Source: Dicaeum eximium
Lineage: Eukaryota; Chordata; Aves; Passeriformes; Dicaeidae
DNA: 64,000 nt
Direction: 5' to 3'
Assembly (NCBI GenBank): GCA_013396995.1
Contig: VWZP01010960.1
Location: 20,444-84,443 of the forward strand
Under the pieces are notes generated by a model that saw nothing but the letters and a program-made list of their open reading frames with translations, had not been told where the DNA came from and searched no databases. The position numbers were made by a program, and so were the translations under genes. Positions 27,341 to 39,191 of this stretch are shown here, piece after piece (position 1 is the first letter of the stretch; each line of letters begins with the position of its first letter).

Positions 27341-28514
27341 GGTGAATCTCTTACAAAGACACTTATATTTAAAACATGCAGACTCAAATGAGGTGCGGCT
27401 GTAATTGTCTGCTGATCAAAATAATTGAAGTTATGCCTTTGTCATCAAATAGCAAGAGGAAGGAGGAGCTGGTCCACAGCATGAAACAGTTCGTATAGAG
27501 GCTCAACTAAGAATTTTTTATACAAGTTTTGAGAATTTTTCCTAATTCAGACCAGCTCTAGTTTGGTCTCAAGGACTGCACTTCCTCAGGTAACTGGACC
27601 ATGTGGTTGGGTTCTTGGATTATCCCTACTGATTTAGTTTCATCCAAAGGAATTCCATGCTGTTTACATGCTGTGAAACTGCTTTGTGATGGAAAGAAAC
27701 TGCAGCAAGAGGGGACTGGTAATGAGATTAGCTTCAGAAAAGCACTCCTGATCCAAACTAAACTTGCACCTTTGCAAATGCAACAAAATAAATTAATGGA
27801 ATCAGAATTTAGTAACCTATAAGTTAGGGTAAGAGAGCTGTATATGCTGATTACAGAATTTGATACTGATCAATGTGATGTCTTTGTTGAGGACATGAAA
27901 CTGTATGAAGAAGTTCTTTGTCAGCTCTTTGTCAGTTCTTTGGATTTGGGTTGCAGCAAAGCAGTTCTGCTGCATTTCAAGTTAACAGGAATAGAATCAA
28001 GGTCTGACAGATTACTGCCCCTGTTTTGTAACAGGACACAGCATGCCTAAATATCTTTGAAGCTTTTGTGCAGTGTCCTTTGCAAGACTGGGGCATATAG
28101 GGAGACATAAAATTGTATTGCTCATCAGTTAGATACTTTTTTTTCCCCAGTAAGAATGCATATACAGGTATGACTCATATTTTGACTGAAGTAGTGATTT
28201 GATCATAAATAGTATTTACTGTAAGAACAGGAATGGATGAATTACCAAGAAAAAATATTCATCTGGTAATGATTCATAATACGGTCTTAGTCTAGAGATT
28301 TATGGATGCATCTATGTTGAAGCAAGTTATAAAGAGAAGAAAAAGATTGCTTAGCCTTGCAAGTCATAACATGAGGCATTGCAAAGAGTAAGGTTAAAAC
28401 AGTTTATGATCTGATACTTCTGCTATTTGAGGCATAAGCTTGCTTCATTAATGTTAAAATACACGCTAAAATGGGGAAAGAGAAGTCAGTGAAAATTTAC
28501 CAGACAGTCAATTA
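27341..28514. other. Unique DNA, no gene seen
   Basis: Open frames of 73 codons (27601-27822) and 68 codons (27844-28050) follow each other on the plus strand. They show no recognisable family. No repeat was identified. Confidence 0.5.
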
Positions 28515-28600
28515 GTCACAGAATCACAAAATAGTTGGTGTTAGAAGAGGTCTCTGGAGATCATCTAGACTAGCCCCTGTGCTAAAGCAGGCTCTTTTCC
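28515..28600 (-). mobile_element. CR1 LINE, 3' end fragment
   Basis: The segment begins TCACAGAATCACAAAATAG, the reverse complement of the CR1 octamer tail, and continues with GGAGATCATCTAGACTAGCC, typical of the CR1 3' untranslated region. It runs on the minus strand and stops after about 86 bp. Confidence 0.88.
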
Positions 28601-30940
28601 TCCAACATTAAGACTGTATTTTGGTCTATTAAGAAAAGCTGCCATCTGTAATAATGGGTGTGTCTTCCACTTATCCTATCCTTAAAACCAGATATTCCCA
28701 GATATGTTTCTAGTTTACATTTGTCTGCTTTTCCCTCCTGACTTCCCAGAATGATCTCACTGTGGGTGGGCTCATCAACTCAAAGCAATTGTTAATGGGG
28801 AAAGGAAAAACATACTATACCCATACAAATTATCCTAGTTTGTGGATATTTATTCAAGCTTTTATGTTAGATTATTAGCTGTCTTGAGCAGTTCCTGGGC
28901 AAGCCCACAAAAATGTGTTTGTTGACCGTTTTGTTGACCAAAAATAAGCATGCTTTATTCTGAAATTTGCAATATAATACTATTACAGTGATTTTTTTTA
29001 AGAGGTTCGAGCTGCAGTGTTTTAAGTAGGTATATGTTTAAAGATTATTCAGTTGTTTTCCATTACCTTTGGAAAGGAATATATGGGAATGATCTAACTG
29101 ATTTTTAAATTAAAAGTAGCAGTAATCTTCTCCAAGGAAATGTATCTCTTTACTCACCATGGGAGTCAGAGCCTTAATTTATGGAAATCAGCAGTGAAAT
29201 GCTGCATATTTACACCCTCTAAGAACATCTATTCCTACTTTCTATAGACTACAAATAATGCTTTAATAGCCAAATTAAGCCACTCAGTTTACAGAATATA
29301 GACTTTGTGGTATATTCACCATGATCTTAAGTCCTGTTTCCACTGTGTTAAATACTTTCATACTTTGTTACTTTTTAAAACCTGCCAAAATTTACAAAAT
29401 GAACATTTCTTAAGATCCTCAAATCCAGCTAATTTTGCCAGCAAAATGGAGAAGTAAATTTCTTATTATCTCATAATTTCTTTTTGCTAGGAGACTCCTA
29501 TTTATAGGGATAATGCTTTGCTTTTCTAACTAATGGATAACTTATTTTAATTACTGAATTAATTTTTAAATCTGATTACAGACATTCTCAAATACTAACC
29601 CACATTTCAAGTTTTGTTATTCTTTCCATTTTGAAAAACATAATCTTGCAATAGTATCTGTTTTTTACCATGTGAAAGCTTATATACATAAACTGAAGGA
29701 TTTTTACTAAGAAATAATAGTATTTTTCTACTTACATCCATTATGTACCTAGTTGTAATCAAGGCTAAATTGTATCATATACGAGTACTGTAAGTACCTT
29801 TCAGACTCTTTGCACAAGAAAATGTTATACATTCTCTCTAGCCTTGTAAAAGAAAAAAAAAGTGTACTGAGTCTGAACTTTGGTGAACCGTATAAGTACA
29901 GGTTGTGAAGGGACTGGAGGAAGTCTGAGCTATCAGATATGATAAACTGCTCAAACCTCTTTGCTTAAAAAGCAGAATACTTGAGAATGTTGTTAAAAAG
30001 GTGGAAATGTTTAATTTATGGAAGATTGTTTGCCATCAAAGACAAACTACCCACAATATGTTGCGAGTTATATCTTAAAAAATCTTTCAACGTGTTGAAA
30101 ATAATTTCTAATCTTGCTTGCTATGTAAGGTTATCAAGAAGCCAATATGAAAAACTGTTTTCTTCCAACAGTAACTCTAATGCCTTTTCACTTTGTTTCA
30201 GACTTGTTCATAATGTGGGAGGCAGCAGCCATTGAGCTGATGGATAACAAGCTGCTGGGAGAGTTCAAATTAGGATATTAATACTGTTACATGCATCTGT
30301 AAACACTCTTCAGTCAAAGGCTCTGCAGCCTTTGACTTTATTGACTATGATGCTGTTAAGGCTTCAAAGAAAAGCCAATAGCTTAATATTTGCATGGATT
30401 TTTGCAAAGACAATTGTTTACATTAAATAAGATTTGACAGTACTTCGAGAATAAATATGCTTTTAAAAATCTACCCTCAAGCTATGGCTGTACTTTTTCT
30501 ATCAATGGTATTATCGGAACAAATAAATATTTATTTCAGAAGCATCCTACTGGCTTTAGAACAAAAAGTAGTGTTTAGTTCTCTTTGAAATATGTATCTA
30601 GATGACAGAGAGATCCAATTGCTGTTATGACATGAATGTAGTGTTTTTAATGTGACTAAAGAGGTAGGTCTTGTTTCAAATAAAAGGAGATACAGGCCAA
30701 AATTTCCATGAACATTAAACAAAGTTCTTTTCTGAGCACCCAAAACTTTCACATTTGTAATTTTTTCAGGGCCATTGCACAGAAAGTGTGTCAGGAAAGC
30801 AAAAATATGAACACTTCACTTGTATGTTATCCAAGAGTTTATTTTTTTTATTACTTTTTTCTAGTTTTTGTAGAGAATCAGCTGGGACAAATTCTGACTG
30901 TTGAACTACTGAACTACGTAACAATTACAGTGGTTACAGC
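28601..30940. other. Unique AT-rich DNA, no gene seen
   Basis: No exon or repeat family was recognised. A perfect 11-bp-arm hairpin lies at 30312-30337. Confidence 0.55.
30312..30337. repeat. Perfect hairpin, 11-bp arms, 4-bp loop
   Basis: AGTCAAAGGCT and AGCCTTTGACT are exact reverse complements around CTGC. The arms are of mixed composition, so this is one of the two most convincing hairpins in the window. No stem extension beyond the arms is visible. Confidence 0.88.
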
Positions 30941-30980
30941 ATCATAGAATCCTGTATATTGAAAATTACCTCTAATACCA
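30941..30980 (-). mobile_element. CR1 LINE 3' tip, left part of split copy
   Basis: ATCATAGAATCCTGTATATT followed by ACCTCTAATACCA is the reverse complement of a CR1 tail. It stops where the LTR at 30981 begins and continues at 31681 with TATCATCAGGCCC. The two parts read as one CR1 when the LTR is removed. Confidence 0.8.
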
Positions 30981-31680
30981 TGTGAAAAACGGGAAAGATT
31001 GATGTCTTAAGACATTTTGGGATATGTATTTGGGGGAGGAGGGGGCAGGTTGGGCCTTGTTCTGATGAGGCAGTGCACTGCCCTGTACACCCCCATCCCT
31101 AGAGCCTGTTTCCCAGCCTGGCAGTGGCTGTGAATCCCTGGCACACCAGAGGCAATGCTCCACACCTGCCTCTGGAGCCCTAGCCTAGCTCCTGAGAGGA
31201 CGTGTGACTGGAAGTCCCACCTGGGGGAACACTGAAGGAAGGCCAAGGGGTATTTAAGGCTGAACATGAGACAAGCATGTGTCTTGGCCCTACTTTCCCT
31301 TGAAATTTGTATCTGAACATTGCTGGAATCCAGGAGTTGGCAGCTATATGTGTGATTTCCCATATATTTTCTGTCTCTTTCTCTTTCTAATTCCCTCTTC
31401 TTGGAATTTTTGAATAACTCAAAATCAAATGGACCTAGAGTTTGCTTAGTTGAATGGGCCAGGTTAATCCTAAGAAAAGTGTTTTATGTTGATGGAATGT
31501 TGCACTAAATGTTTTGCCAAAGTTCTCTGATTTTCTAAAGTGGCCAGTAAAATTCTGTTTGTTGTTTTGACCTCTTGAGAATATCTTGTCAGTATTTCTC
31601 CCATGTGTCTAACCCAGAGTACATGAACAACTGTAAGCCCTTTTAAAAGTCTCGTTGAGTGAGTTGTTAGGGGCCTTTCA
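30981..31680 (+). mobile_element. LTR inserted into CR1, near-perfect 5-bp target-site duplication
   Basis: This 700-bp unit begins TGTGAAAAACGGG and ends GGGGCCTTTCA, so it has TG...CA termini. Flanks are TACCA (30976-30980) and TATCA (31681-31685), a 5-bp duplication with one substitution, as expected for an old ERV-L-type insertion. The plus-strand reading has a TATTTAA box (31251-31257) and an AGTAAA variant poly(A) signal (31546-31551), which give the orientation. The middle is GC-richer than its surroundings. Its borders agree with the break in the surrounding CR1, which is independent support. The open frames at 30972-31163 and 31007-31363 (minus) lie inside and are not genes. Confidence 0.82.
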
Positions 31681-32310
31681 TATCATCAGGCCCACCCATT
31701 GATCCAACACTGTCAATCCCACCATTAACCCATGTCCCTAAGCACCACTCTGCATGTCTTTTAGGTACCACCAGGGATAGTGACTCAACCAGTTCCCTGG
31801 GCAGCCTGTCCCAATGCTTGATAACAGTTTTGTGAAGAGATTTTTGCTAATATCCACTCTAAAGCTTCCCTGATGCAACTGGAGGCCATTTTCTCTTGCT
31901 CTATGCATGTTATTGGGAGAAGAGGCTGACATCCTTCCCACTCCAACCTCCTTTCAAGTAGCTGTAGAGATTGATAAGGCCTCCCTGAGGCTCCTTTTCT
32001 TCAGGACAAATGCTCCCAGCTCCCTCAGCTGCTCCTCATAACACTTGTGCTGCGGACACTTCACCAGCTTTGTTGACACACTCCATCACCTCAGTGTCTT
32101 TTTTGAAGGGAAGGGCCATAAACTGAGCACAGGATTTGTGGTGCAGCCTGGCACAACCAGTGCTGAGTACAGGGGGTCAAACACTTGCCTACTCCTGCTG
32201 GCCACACTATTTCTGATACAGGCCCAGATACCACTGGTCTTCTTGGATATGTGGGCACTGCTGGCTTCTTGTTGACCCTCATACAACTGGCCTTTCTGCA
32301 TAGATCCACC
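31681..32310 (-). mobile_element. CR1 LINE, right part of split copy
   Basis: Read on the minus strand, this is about 630 bp of CR1 3' region: part of the 3' end of ORF2 plus the untranslated region. Plus-strand landmarks are CCCTGGGCAGCCTGTCCCAA, CTCCCTCAGCTGCTCCTCAT, CACTTCACCAGCTTTGTTG and GTGCTGAGTACAGGGG. The open frames at 31738-31941, 32086-32301 and 32091-32366 on the minus strand are decayed reverse-transcriptase-end readings or chance. The right border near 32310 is approximate. Confidence 0.9.
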
Positions 32311-34525
32311 AAGTGCTGTGTATCAGATAATAGATGAAATAAATATGCTAGTGAAGTGTGGTTCATGTCTTATGTGAGCTGTCTTAGAACCAAGGAAAGC
32401 AGTACTTAGTTCCTAACTGCCTTGTGGCTGTCTGGGTTTTGGTTTCAGAAGGCTATGGAAAGGGAAGGCGAGTGAGAGATGACAATGAGGTTAGAACTCT
32501 GTGAAAGATCCTTTTTGAAAATAGCAGTAAATTCATCACTCTTTGAATTTAAAGATAATTCTAGGTTTTGTTTGTGCAGATGCATACCAGCCCTCAATGC
32601 AAAACACTGAAAAACTGGAAAACTGGAACATAGCAGCTTACAGTGCACTTGCTCAATGGAGTATGACTACATCCAGTGTAAAATCAGTGTCCATGATCAT
32701 ACTGCATTTGGGTAGTAGGGATGTAAAGCACGCAGGTAAGTGGCTCCTCTACTGCAGCTCAGTTACTTTGAGAGAAAACAATGTGGCAGATACAGACTTG
32801 CTTTATTCTCATTTTGAGGACTAGGACAGCTCTGAACACAGTGTCCCTTCCATATTTTCCAGGGACAGTGCAACAATATAAACTAATCATCTATATCAGC
32901 AATAGGCTTGCTCCTGAAAAGATTTACCAGGCTAATGGAAACTACACTCAATTTATTTAAAAATATATTCCTTTTGGTGAATGCTGCTGAAGGGCTAGAC
33001 AGCCTTTGCTAGTTCTGAAAGATAAACAATGGTAGAAAATACATTTTAAAAAAATGCATACTGGTGGAATAGAAGCCTACAATTGTAATAATACCACCTT
33101 GAAACGTTTTTGGGTATACAGAGAACTCTAGTATCATTTCATATCTGCAAGGAAGAAATTATTCTAGAACTGGGGATACCTGAAAATGTAGCTTCTTAAA
33201 AGTCCCTATTAATCATGACTTCCTATTTTCATACTATACTTACTTTAGATATTCTGAGGCCTCTGATTCATGTCATGACATCAAGAAGTCATCTTTCTTC
33301 CTTTATGTATATATATATATATATATAATATGTATATATTATGTATATATATGCACACATATATACATAATATATGTATATATACACATATATATGAGTA
33401 TATACATATATATATGCTCATATAATGAACATATATATTCCTATATATATATATATATATCTGCATCTTTCTTTTCTATGACCTGCTCCATTTAGAAAAT
33501 GACCTTCTGGGTCTGCTTTGAAAATGATCTAAGGATCTTCAGGGCCTCTAATGGTCAGCAACTTGTAGGAAGGTATAATAATCTTCTACTGTTTGCCACA
33601 GTTCAGATTTTGTCTTTAATGGTACTGAGTACATTTTGTACCATCTTAGGAGTAGTTCAACACAGTTGATGAAAAGGTTCTCCTTGGTTTCTTAGATGTC
33701 AGCACAATCAGGAGCAGATTGGCATTCTATTCTTAAACTGGCCCAGCTCTTTTGAAACAATTACGTAGCAAACAACTTTCCTACTGAAATAATTGACCAA
33801 CTGGCAGCTCAAGCCACTTGAATTTGAGCCACAGCTGTGTTGAAGGGGAGAATTAAAACCAAATGAAATTTTCCTATGTATTTGAACATGTTTATACATT
33901 AACTGATGTTTATACATAGACTGATTTAAAAACAATTCAAAGATCAATAAAACTTTATCAAATTCCACAGTTTGGACTAGGTGCATATGATCTATAGAGT
34001 AAGGCACTCTCTCAGTATATTTGTAAGATGAGTAATATTGTGAATCATCTATGTGACCAGCAGTCTGAACTTTGTATAATGTATGGGACATTGTTCCTGA
34101 CAACAGTTCAAAGGAAATTTTCTGGACTAAAAATATTGCTGTGTATCATGGTTTGGCTTAAGTTTTATTCTTCTTAACTGTAATTTTCTCTATGAACACT
34201 AGATGAAGCCCTGATGCTTCCACACAATAGGAAAAAAATAACTCAATGAGATAGGTTGTGTATATTGAAGTCCTGACTTCTGCTAAGCCAAAACAAACAG
34301 AGATTTTTTTTTCTGGTCTGCTCTTCTGTTGCACAGATGAGTTCCTCTAAGCTCAAAATGTTCCTAGTCAGGATAACTAAATAACTAAATACAGTAAAAG
34401 AAGCCTTATGCTCCCTTTTATTTTCAAAATATCTTTTAATTCTATTTCCTTTCTCTCTTTAGGCTTGTCTTTTTGAAAAGTTTCCCAAAAAGTTGTATAG
34501 ATATGTTTCATAATCTAACTTCAAA
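32311..34525. other. Unique DNA with AT microsatellite, no gene seen
   Basis: Frames of 93 codons (32543-32824, plus) and 131 codons (33708-34103, minus) show no recognisable domain. A TA-rich microsatellite lies at 33305-33460. Confidence 0.5.
33305..33460. repeat. (TA)n / TATG-rich microsatellite
   Basis: An imperfect TA-dinucleotide tract interspersed with ATGTATATAT and CACACATATA units. The tyrosine/isoleucine-rich open frame across it on the minus strand (33281-33466) is a by-product of the repeat. Confidence 0.95.
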
Positions 34526-34531
34526 ATGGTG

Positions 34532-35109
34532 TGTTGAGGCTCAAGGACCAGTTAGTAAAATCATCTCTCAACCTTGGAAAGGTTGCAATAGGTAATACAT
34601 CCCAAGGTTAGGGTGAAAAAAGCCTCTTTCCCACCGGCCTTTGTATTCATATGTTAATTCCCTCTGAGTTTTGTCTTCCCATTGGCCTGGCCCAGGGTTG
34701 GCTCTGACCACCCTTCAGCCCCCATTTCCATTTATGTATATCCTCTAGGATGTTCTCCCTTCCCTGAACCCCCATTGGTCCTGTTTTACTGCATTGCTCT
34801 GCCCTGTCAGTCTCCAATGACTCTCCCTGTCCCTAACCCCTCCTTTGCACCATTTTGCCCTACTTCCATTGGGCCCTAACCCTCCGAGCTGCCCCCTCTT
34901 ATCTCATATATAATCCTGGACCCTCAGCCCACTGAGTTCTTGTCCCTGGGCTATATTCAAAGCTGTACCTTCTTCTTCAATAAACCAGCATTCAGTTTTA
35001 CAAACAGGAGCCCATCCCAACGCCATCCTTTGTCAGCCTTCTAGTGGTTTCATGCTCCAGACCTGAATGCACAATATGTTTGGGAACCTGCTTGTAGCAC
35101 GTTGCTACA
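34532..35109 (+). mobile_element. Solo LTR (endogenous retrovirus)
   Basis: A 578-bp unit begins TGTTGAGGCTCAAGGACC and ends GTTGCTACA (TG...CA). Flanks ATGGTG (34526-34531) and GTGGTG (35110-35115) match in five of six positions, fitting an aged 6-bp duplication. Inside are several CCAAT-type boxes in either orientation, a TATATAA box (34907-34913) and, 66 bp further on, AATAAA (34979-34984). That order gives the plus orientation and a short R region. The opening TGTTGA...GGACC.GGTTAG-like text resembles the LTR start next to the env remnant at 62511 (minus). No internal retroviral sequence adjoins. The class is not proved; the duplication length suggests a 6-bp-duplicating group. Confidence 0.75.
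34907..34984 (+). promoter_or_regulatory. LTR TATA box and poly(A) signal
   Basis: TATATAA at 34907-34913 and AATAAA at 34979-34984, within the LTR. The spacing suits a retroviral cap site near 34938 and a short R region. Confidence 0.65.
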
Positions 35110-35115
35110 GTGGTG

Positions 35116-37691
35116 TTTAAATTTCTGTTCTGAAAAAACAACTGTTTGGTTTACTGACCCTTGTGTCTCAAAGACCTGTCTGATTTCAGCGGCTGAAAGC
35201 AATTAAGAAGCTGGATGTTTTTTTCTCCTCTTCTGCTGAATTCCAGCAAGAATAAGTTCAAATCAAAAAGAAGGTATGAAAAAAACAGGGGACAGTAATG
35301 GGAAACCAGAGGCAGAACCCATACTCAAGTCCCACAGATGAGGAAAAGGAATCAAAACGATAAGGCTGTAGGAAATTCTTGTTGGTTTTTTCATTGATAA
35401 AGCTTTACCACCTGTACTGTGATAATCTAAGGAGCTCTAAGAGAATAAAGCTGTTTGGTTGGCCCTGTAAAACTTCACAGCCCATAGAGGAGTAATTTCC
35501 ATGAGGAGAACTTGTACTCATTTGATTGCATGCACTGTAGAGAACACAAGCAAATGAATAACATGTAATTGAAATTTCCTTGTTGGCTACAGCTTATGTC
35601 TAAGTAACATGTAAGTGTTTCTCTTCTTCATAGTTCATATTTCTCTCCAGGTACTTAAGTTCTTACGTAGCTGATGATCCAAGGAGAAGGGTAACAAACG
35701 TCTCCTATTCTATTCTGAAGCTGTGTTGCAGGACAGAGGAACAGCACTGAAATGGTAAAATATAGCCTCAAAGAACTTTGAACACAAAGACCTCAAAATA
35801 GCTGTTCTGCAGCATGTGTGAAGTTTCCTTATTTTAGAGAATTGAAACATAAAAATTACTGAATCTCTCTTGGATTGAGAAATTCAAGAAGTGAGAGGAA
35901 CCTGTGTGTCTACAGCATCTGATCTACATTTTTAGCATGGAACCCTGAACACATCAGTTTTCCTGCTGATGCATTTTCTCACCCAGCTGCAGCAACTTGG
36001 AATTGCACATCAGAGTGCAATCTGAGTTCACAGAGCCACTGCCTGAAAATGGCTTCCACCAAGAGAAAACTGCAGTTGTGTAGTAAACAAATGGATTTTA
36101 AAGATCTAATGTGGTTTTCATAACAAGAGGTCCATGTTGATAGTCAATCAGCTCAAACTGTAGCCCATCTTATGTTTCTGACTGGTATTCAGAAGACTGA
36201 AGTTCCTGTATGGCTTAATCAAGTGGTATTTTTCTAACATTAGAAGAAATGCCATATCAAGGAAGAAATTATTGGAATTAATTATTCATAGCCTTCTTAG
36301 TTCCTGTTTTGAAGGAGCAGATAATTTTATGCCATCAGTACTTCAGGATTTTCCTCTATTAGAGAACTCTTTGGACGCACTTTTCTTCAGAAAAGTAAAG
36401 AGAGTGGAGTCATAAACAGTATAATCATCAAGCACATCATAATGTGCTCCAAAGAAGGATAAGAAGCAAGAGAGAAAGCAGACTAATGGCTAAAGGAGTG
36501 AAACCAATCCTTTCCTTGTCATGGAAAAGGCTGTGAATTTATCAGTCCACCCAGAGATTATAAAATCTAATTAATGATTCCACTTCTTTAGACATCTAAG
36601 AAATGGATTTCATAAAAATGAAGCAATTGAAAGATATAGTAAACACATTATACTTCTGCTGCATTGATAAAACTCATCTCTGGAGAATGCTGAAATTTAA
36701 GGAGCAACATTATGTTATGAAAGGTTTAAAGATGAAGAGTTATCACATCTAAATATGTTCCAAAATTAAGATATCTTTCTTTGAGTTTATTTTTTATATA
36801 TAATATAAATATTTCTATATAAAGAGAAAAAATATTCCAATAAATATTTATACTTCCAATAAGTATTTCTACATATTTCTAAAATGGCAACATGTATGTA
36901 TAGTATGGTTCAGTACCAGCTAAAACCCCGATAAAGTTTAATTTCTACTTTTTCTTTATCGTTGGATTGTTTAGCTATTGGAAGCCAAAATCTGCCATAT
37001 TTCCACTAAAAAATTCTCTATGTATCTATGCTCTGTGTATCTGTTTTCCTACCCTCTGTATTTTCTTGCCCCTGAAGTACCTTATTTAGTTCAATAGAAG
37101 GATTAGTTCAAAGTAAACAGCAGAATCCATCACTGGAAGAATCATGTAAGGCCAACTATCTACTTTCCATAATGAAATACTTAGTTACTGGTTTCCTGAC
37201 CTGCTGCCGTGATACTAGTGCCACTTACTATAATTAATGACATCACACTTTGCTTATTAGCATTCAATTGCTCATGAATTTAAACAATTCACTCACTGGT
37301 TTAGATCAGAGATTTTGCACTGTTTAATAGCCTTTTTTCTACATGGATTTGATTGACCACTAACTACTAGTAAATTTAACCACCAGGTGACACTATTGTT
37401 ATACTGTGGTACATAACTGGACATATTTTATCAGGCAGAAAAGGAATATTAACTTTCAGAAGTGGAAGTTTTACAAAATTAAAAATTTAGATTTCCCACA
37501 TTTGTTCTGTCTTTTTCAGTTTTTTTCCTAGTCCCATCTTGAGGTTCAAGTAACTTATTGCAGCAAAGTTTAGATATATAAATTTTTTAAATGGTATTAC
37601 CTCATTTTAATTTCTAAAAGCAACTGCCATCAACTTTCATCTCAGAAGGAATTTCTCTCAGCAACATGCCTTTCAGTTTTATATTAGGCAT
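35116..37691. other. Unique AT-rich DNA, no gene seen
   Basis: No exon, RNA gene or transposon was recognised. There is an AT-rich stretch with TATATAATATAAATATT-type text near 36789-36870. Confidence 0.55.
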
Positions 37692-37800
37692 GATCATAGA
37701 ATCATGGAATCACAAAATGTCTTCAGTTAGAAGGAACCGATATGGATCATCTAGTTCAACTCCTGGGCCTGTGCAGGACACCCCAAGAATCATACCATGT
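37692..37800 (-). mobile_element. CR1 LINE, 3' end fragment
   Basis: The plus strand reads GATCATAGAATCATGGAATC, then AGTTAGAAGGAACC and ATCTAGTTCAACTCC, the reverse complement of a CR1 tail and 3' untranslated region. It is short and 5'-truncated. Confidence 0.9.
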
Positions 37801-38074
37801 GCCTGAAATGTTTTTTGTCTAATAAGAGTTTTCTAGTGACGTGCAATTTTATGTATGAATGCTTGTTTTTTAAATGATGTCATTTTTCTGGGTCAAGGGG
37901 ATGGGGGAAGGTGGGTGTGTAACTGACATGAATACATCTGTGTCATTTCCTCAAGCAAAGCAATGCAAACAACTGTGTGCCAGAAAAGAAAAAAAAAAAA
38001 AAAAGAAAGGAAGAATGTGCAAATCAGACCTTCTCTCCACCATAAAAACTTGCCTACAATAGATTTTGTTGCAA
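37801..38074. other. Spacer between two CR1 tails
   Basis: Unique DNA with an A-rich run at 37988-38003. A 62-codon frame (37874-38062) runs through that tract and is not supported as a gene. Confidence 0.5.
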
Positions 38075-38222
38075 ATCATAGAATCATAGATTTATAGAAT
38101 ATTTCAGGTTAGAATGATCTTAGAGTCCAACACCTTGCTCCTTAAAGGACTACTTAAAACGAAACCATTTGAGTCAGAGCATTGTCCAAATGCTCCTTGA
38201 ATTCTGGCAGGCTTGCTGCACA
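38075..38222 (-). mobile_element. CR1 LINE, 3' end fragment
   Basis: It begins ATCATAGAATCATAGATTTA and continues with AATGATCTTAGAGTCCAAC and CAAATGCTCCTTGAATTCTG. This matches the CR1 tail on the minus strand. It lies in the same orientation as the copy at 37692, only about 380 bp away, but the text differs, so these are separate insertions. Confidence 0.88.
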
Positions 38223-38329
38223 TCATTGCTGGGGAAGGGGGGGGTGGGAATTAAGGGATTCTCCCCTCCAAAAAGAAGGGGATGTGGTTTCTGTTGGAAG
38301 AAGAATTTGGTGCATGGAGGTTCCATCAC

Positions 38330-38370
38330 CATGTCGTTGTTTGTTATCTTAACCTGTAATCTCTGCCTTT

Positions 38371-38418
<48 letters not shown>

Positions 38419-38548
38419 NNNNNNNNNNNNNNNNNNNNNNNNNNNNNNNNNNNNNNNNNNNNNNNNNNNNNNNNNNNNCTCTCTCTCTCTCACTGAAGGG
38501 GGTGGGAGAAGGGGAGCTGCTGTGTGGGGCTTAACTTCCAGCTGGGTT
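38330..38548 (+). mobile_element. 5' LTR (partial) of internally deleted ERV-L-type provirus
   Basis: Text from TTAACCTGTAATCTCTGCC to GGCTTAACTTCCAGCTGGGT and the terminal TGTGACA has a clear counterpart at 41920-42030 at the other end of the provirus. The shared parts are CAACCTGTAATCTCTGC, CAG..GGGGGT.GG, AGGGGAGC and CTTAACTTCCAG. The upstream part of the LTR could not be matched, so this copy looks 5'-truncated or strongly diverged. A CT microsatellite and a run of 60 N interrupt it. Confidence 0.7.
38372..38491. repeat. (CT)n microsatellite with 60-base assembly gap
   Basis: A CT tract runs into N at 38419-38478 and resumes as CT to 38491. The true length is unknown. The matching place in the 3' LTR (41940-41962) has only TCTCTCTTTT, so the expansion happened after integration or in this copy alone. 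Confidence 0.95.
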
Positions 38549-39191
38549 TAAACTGTGACAATATTTAATTGTTAGCCAATATGGGGCCACAAAGGGTTGA
38601 GGTAACAACAGATCTGCTCAGAGGGAGTTGGGAACAACTTTGATCTAAGCATTTGTGTATTGGGTGTGGAGCCCCCCCCACCCGGTGACAATGTTGCTTG
38701 GTCCTTTCATGTGGGTGTGGTACATAACCCTGTATGTTTTTCCACATGTGCTCCTCTTTTTCAGAGCAGGGAGAGGGGTCAGGGTTGCTTTGTTGATGTA
38801 CTATGTGATACCTGTTTCTGACATGATAACATTAGGGGCAATGAATGTCATTTTGGATGTATATTCAGTGTCTTTCTCCTGTCCTGGCTTCAGGTGCTAC
38901 CTCTGGAAATTCATTAATAGTCATACACAGCCAGTGGGGGGAACAGGGGAGGATGATTTTCTCCAGCTTTTCACCCCCTTTTCCTCCTTCAGGCCTGTTA
39001 CGAAAGCTTTTGAGAATTTTCAGATCTTTTGGATGTTAAGAAAAGCATGTTCTTATTGCTATGTCTGCCACGTCTCCTCAGTCTACTCCATGTTTAGAGT
39101 CAAGAAAGAGATTTCTAGGAAGGTAATTCAGAGATCTGTTCCAAGGGTGTATAGTCATGAATGTCTGAAATGTGGGAGAAAATGAGCCAGT
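38549..39191 (+). mobile_element. Provirus 5' leader region
   Basis: Between the 5' LTR and the gag-like text is a 640-bp leader. It holds a 176-codon plus-strand frame (38655-39185) with hydrophobic stretches near its start. I do not recognise a family domain in it. I did not find an unambiguous primer-binding site after the LTR, so the tRNA primer is not assigned. Confidence 0.5.

Noticed and set aside
31007..31363. 118-codon minus-strand open frame
   Set aside because: Inside the LTR at 30981-31680 and antisense to it.
33708..34103. 131-codon minus-strand open frame
   Set aside because: No motif or family resemblance, and composition follows the AT-rich background.
34143..34170. CATGGTTTGGCTTAAGT, reminiscent of an LTR end
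   Set aside because: Too short a match, and no continuing similarity or second border.
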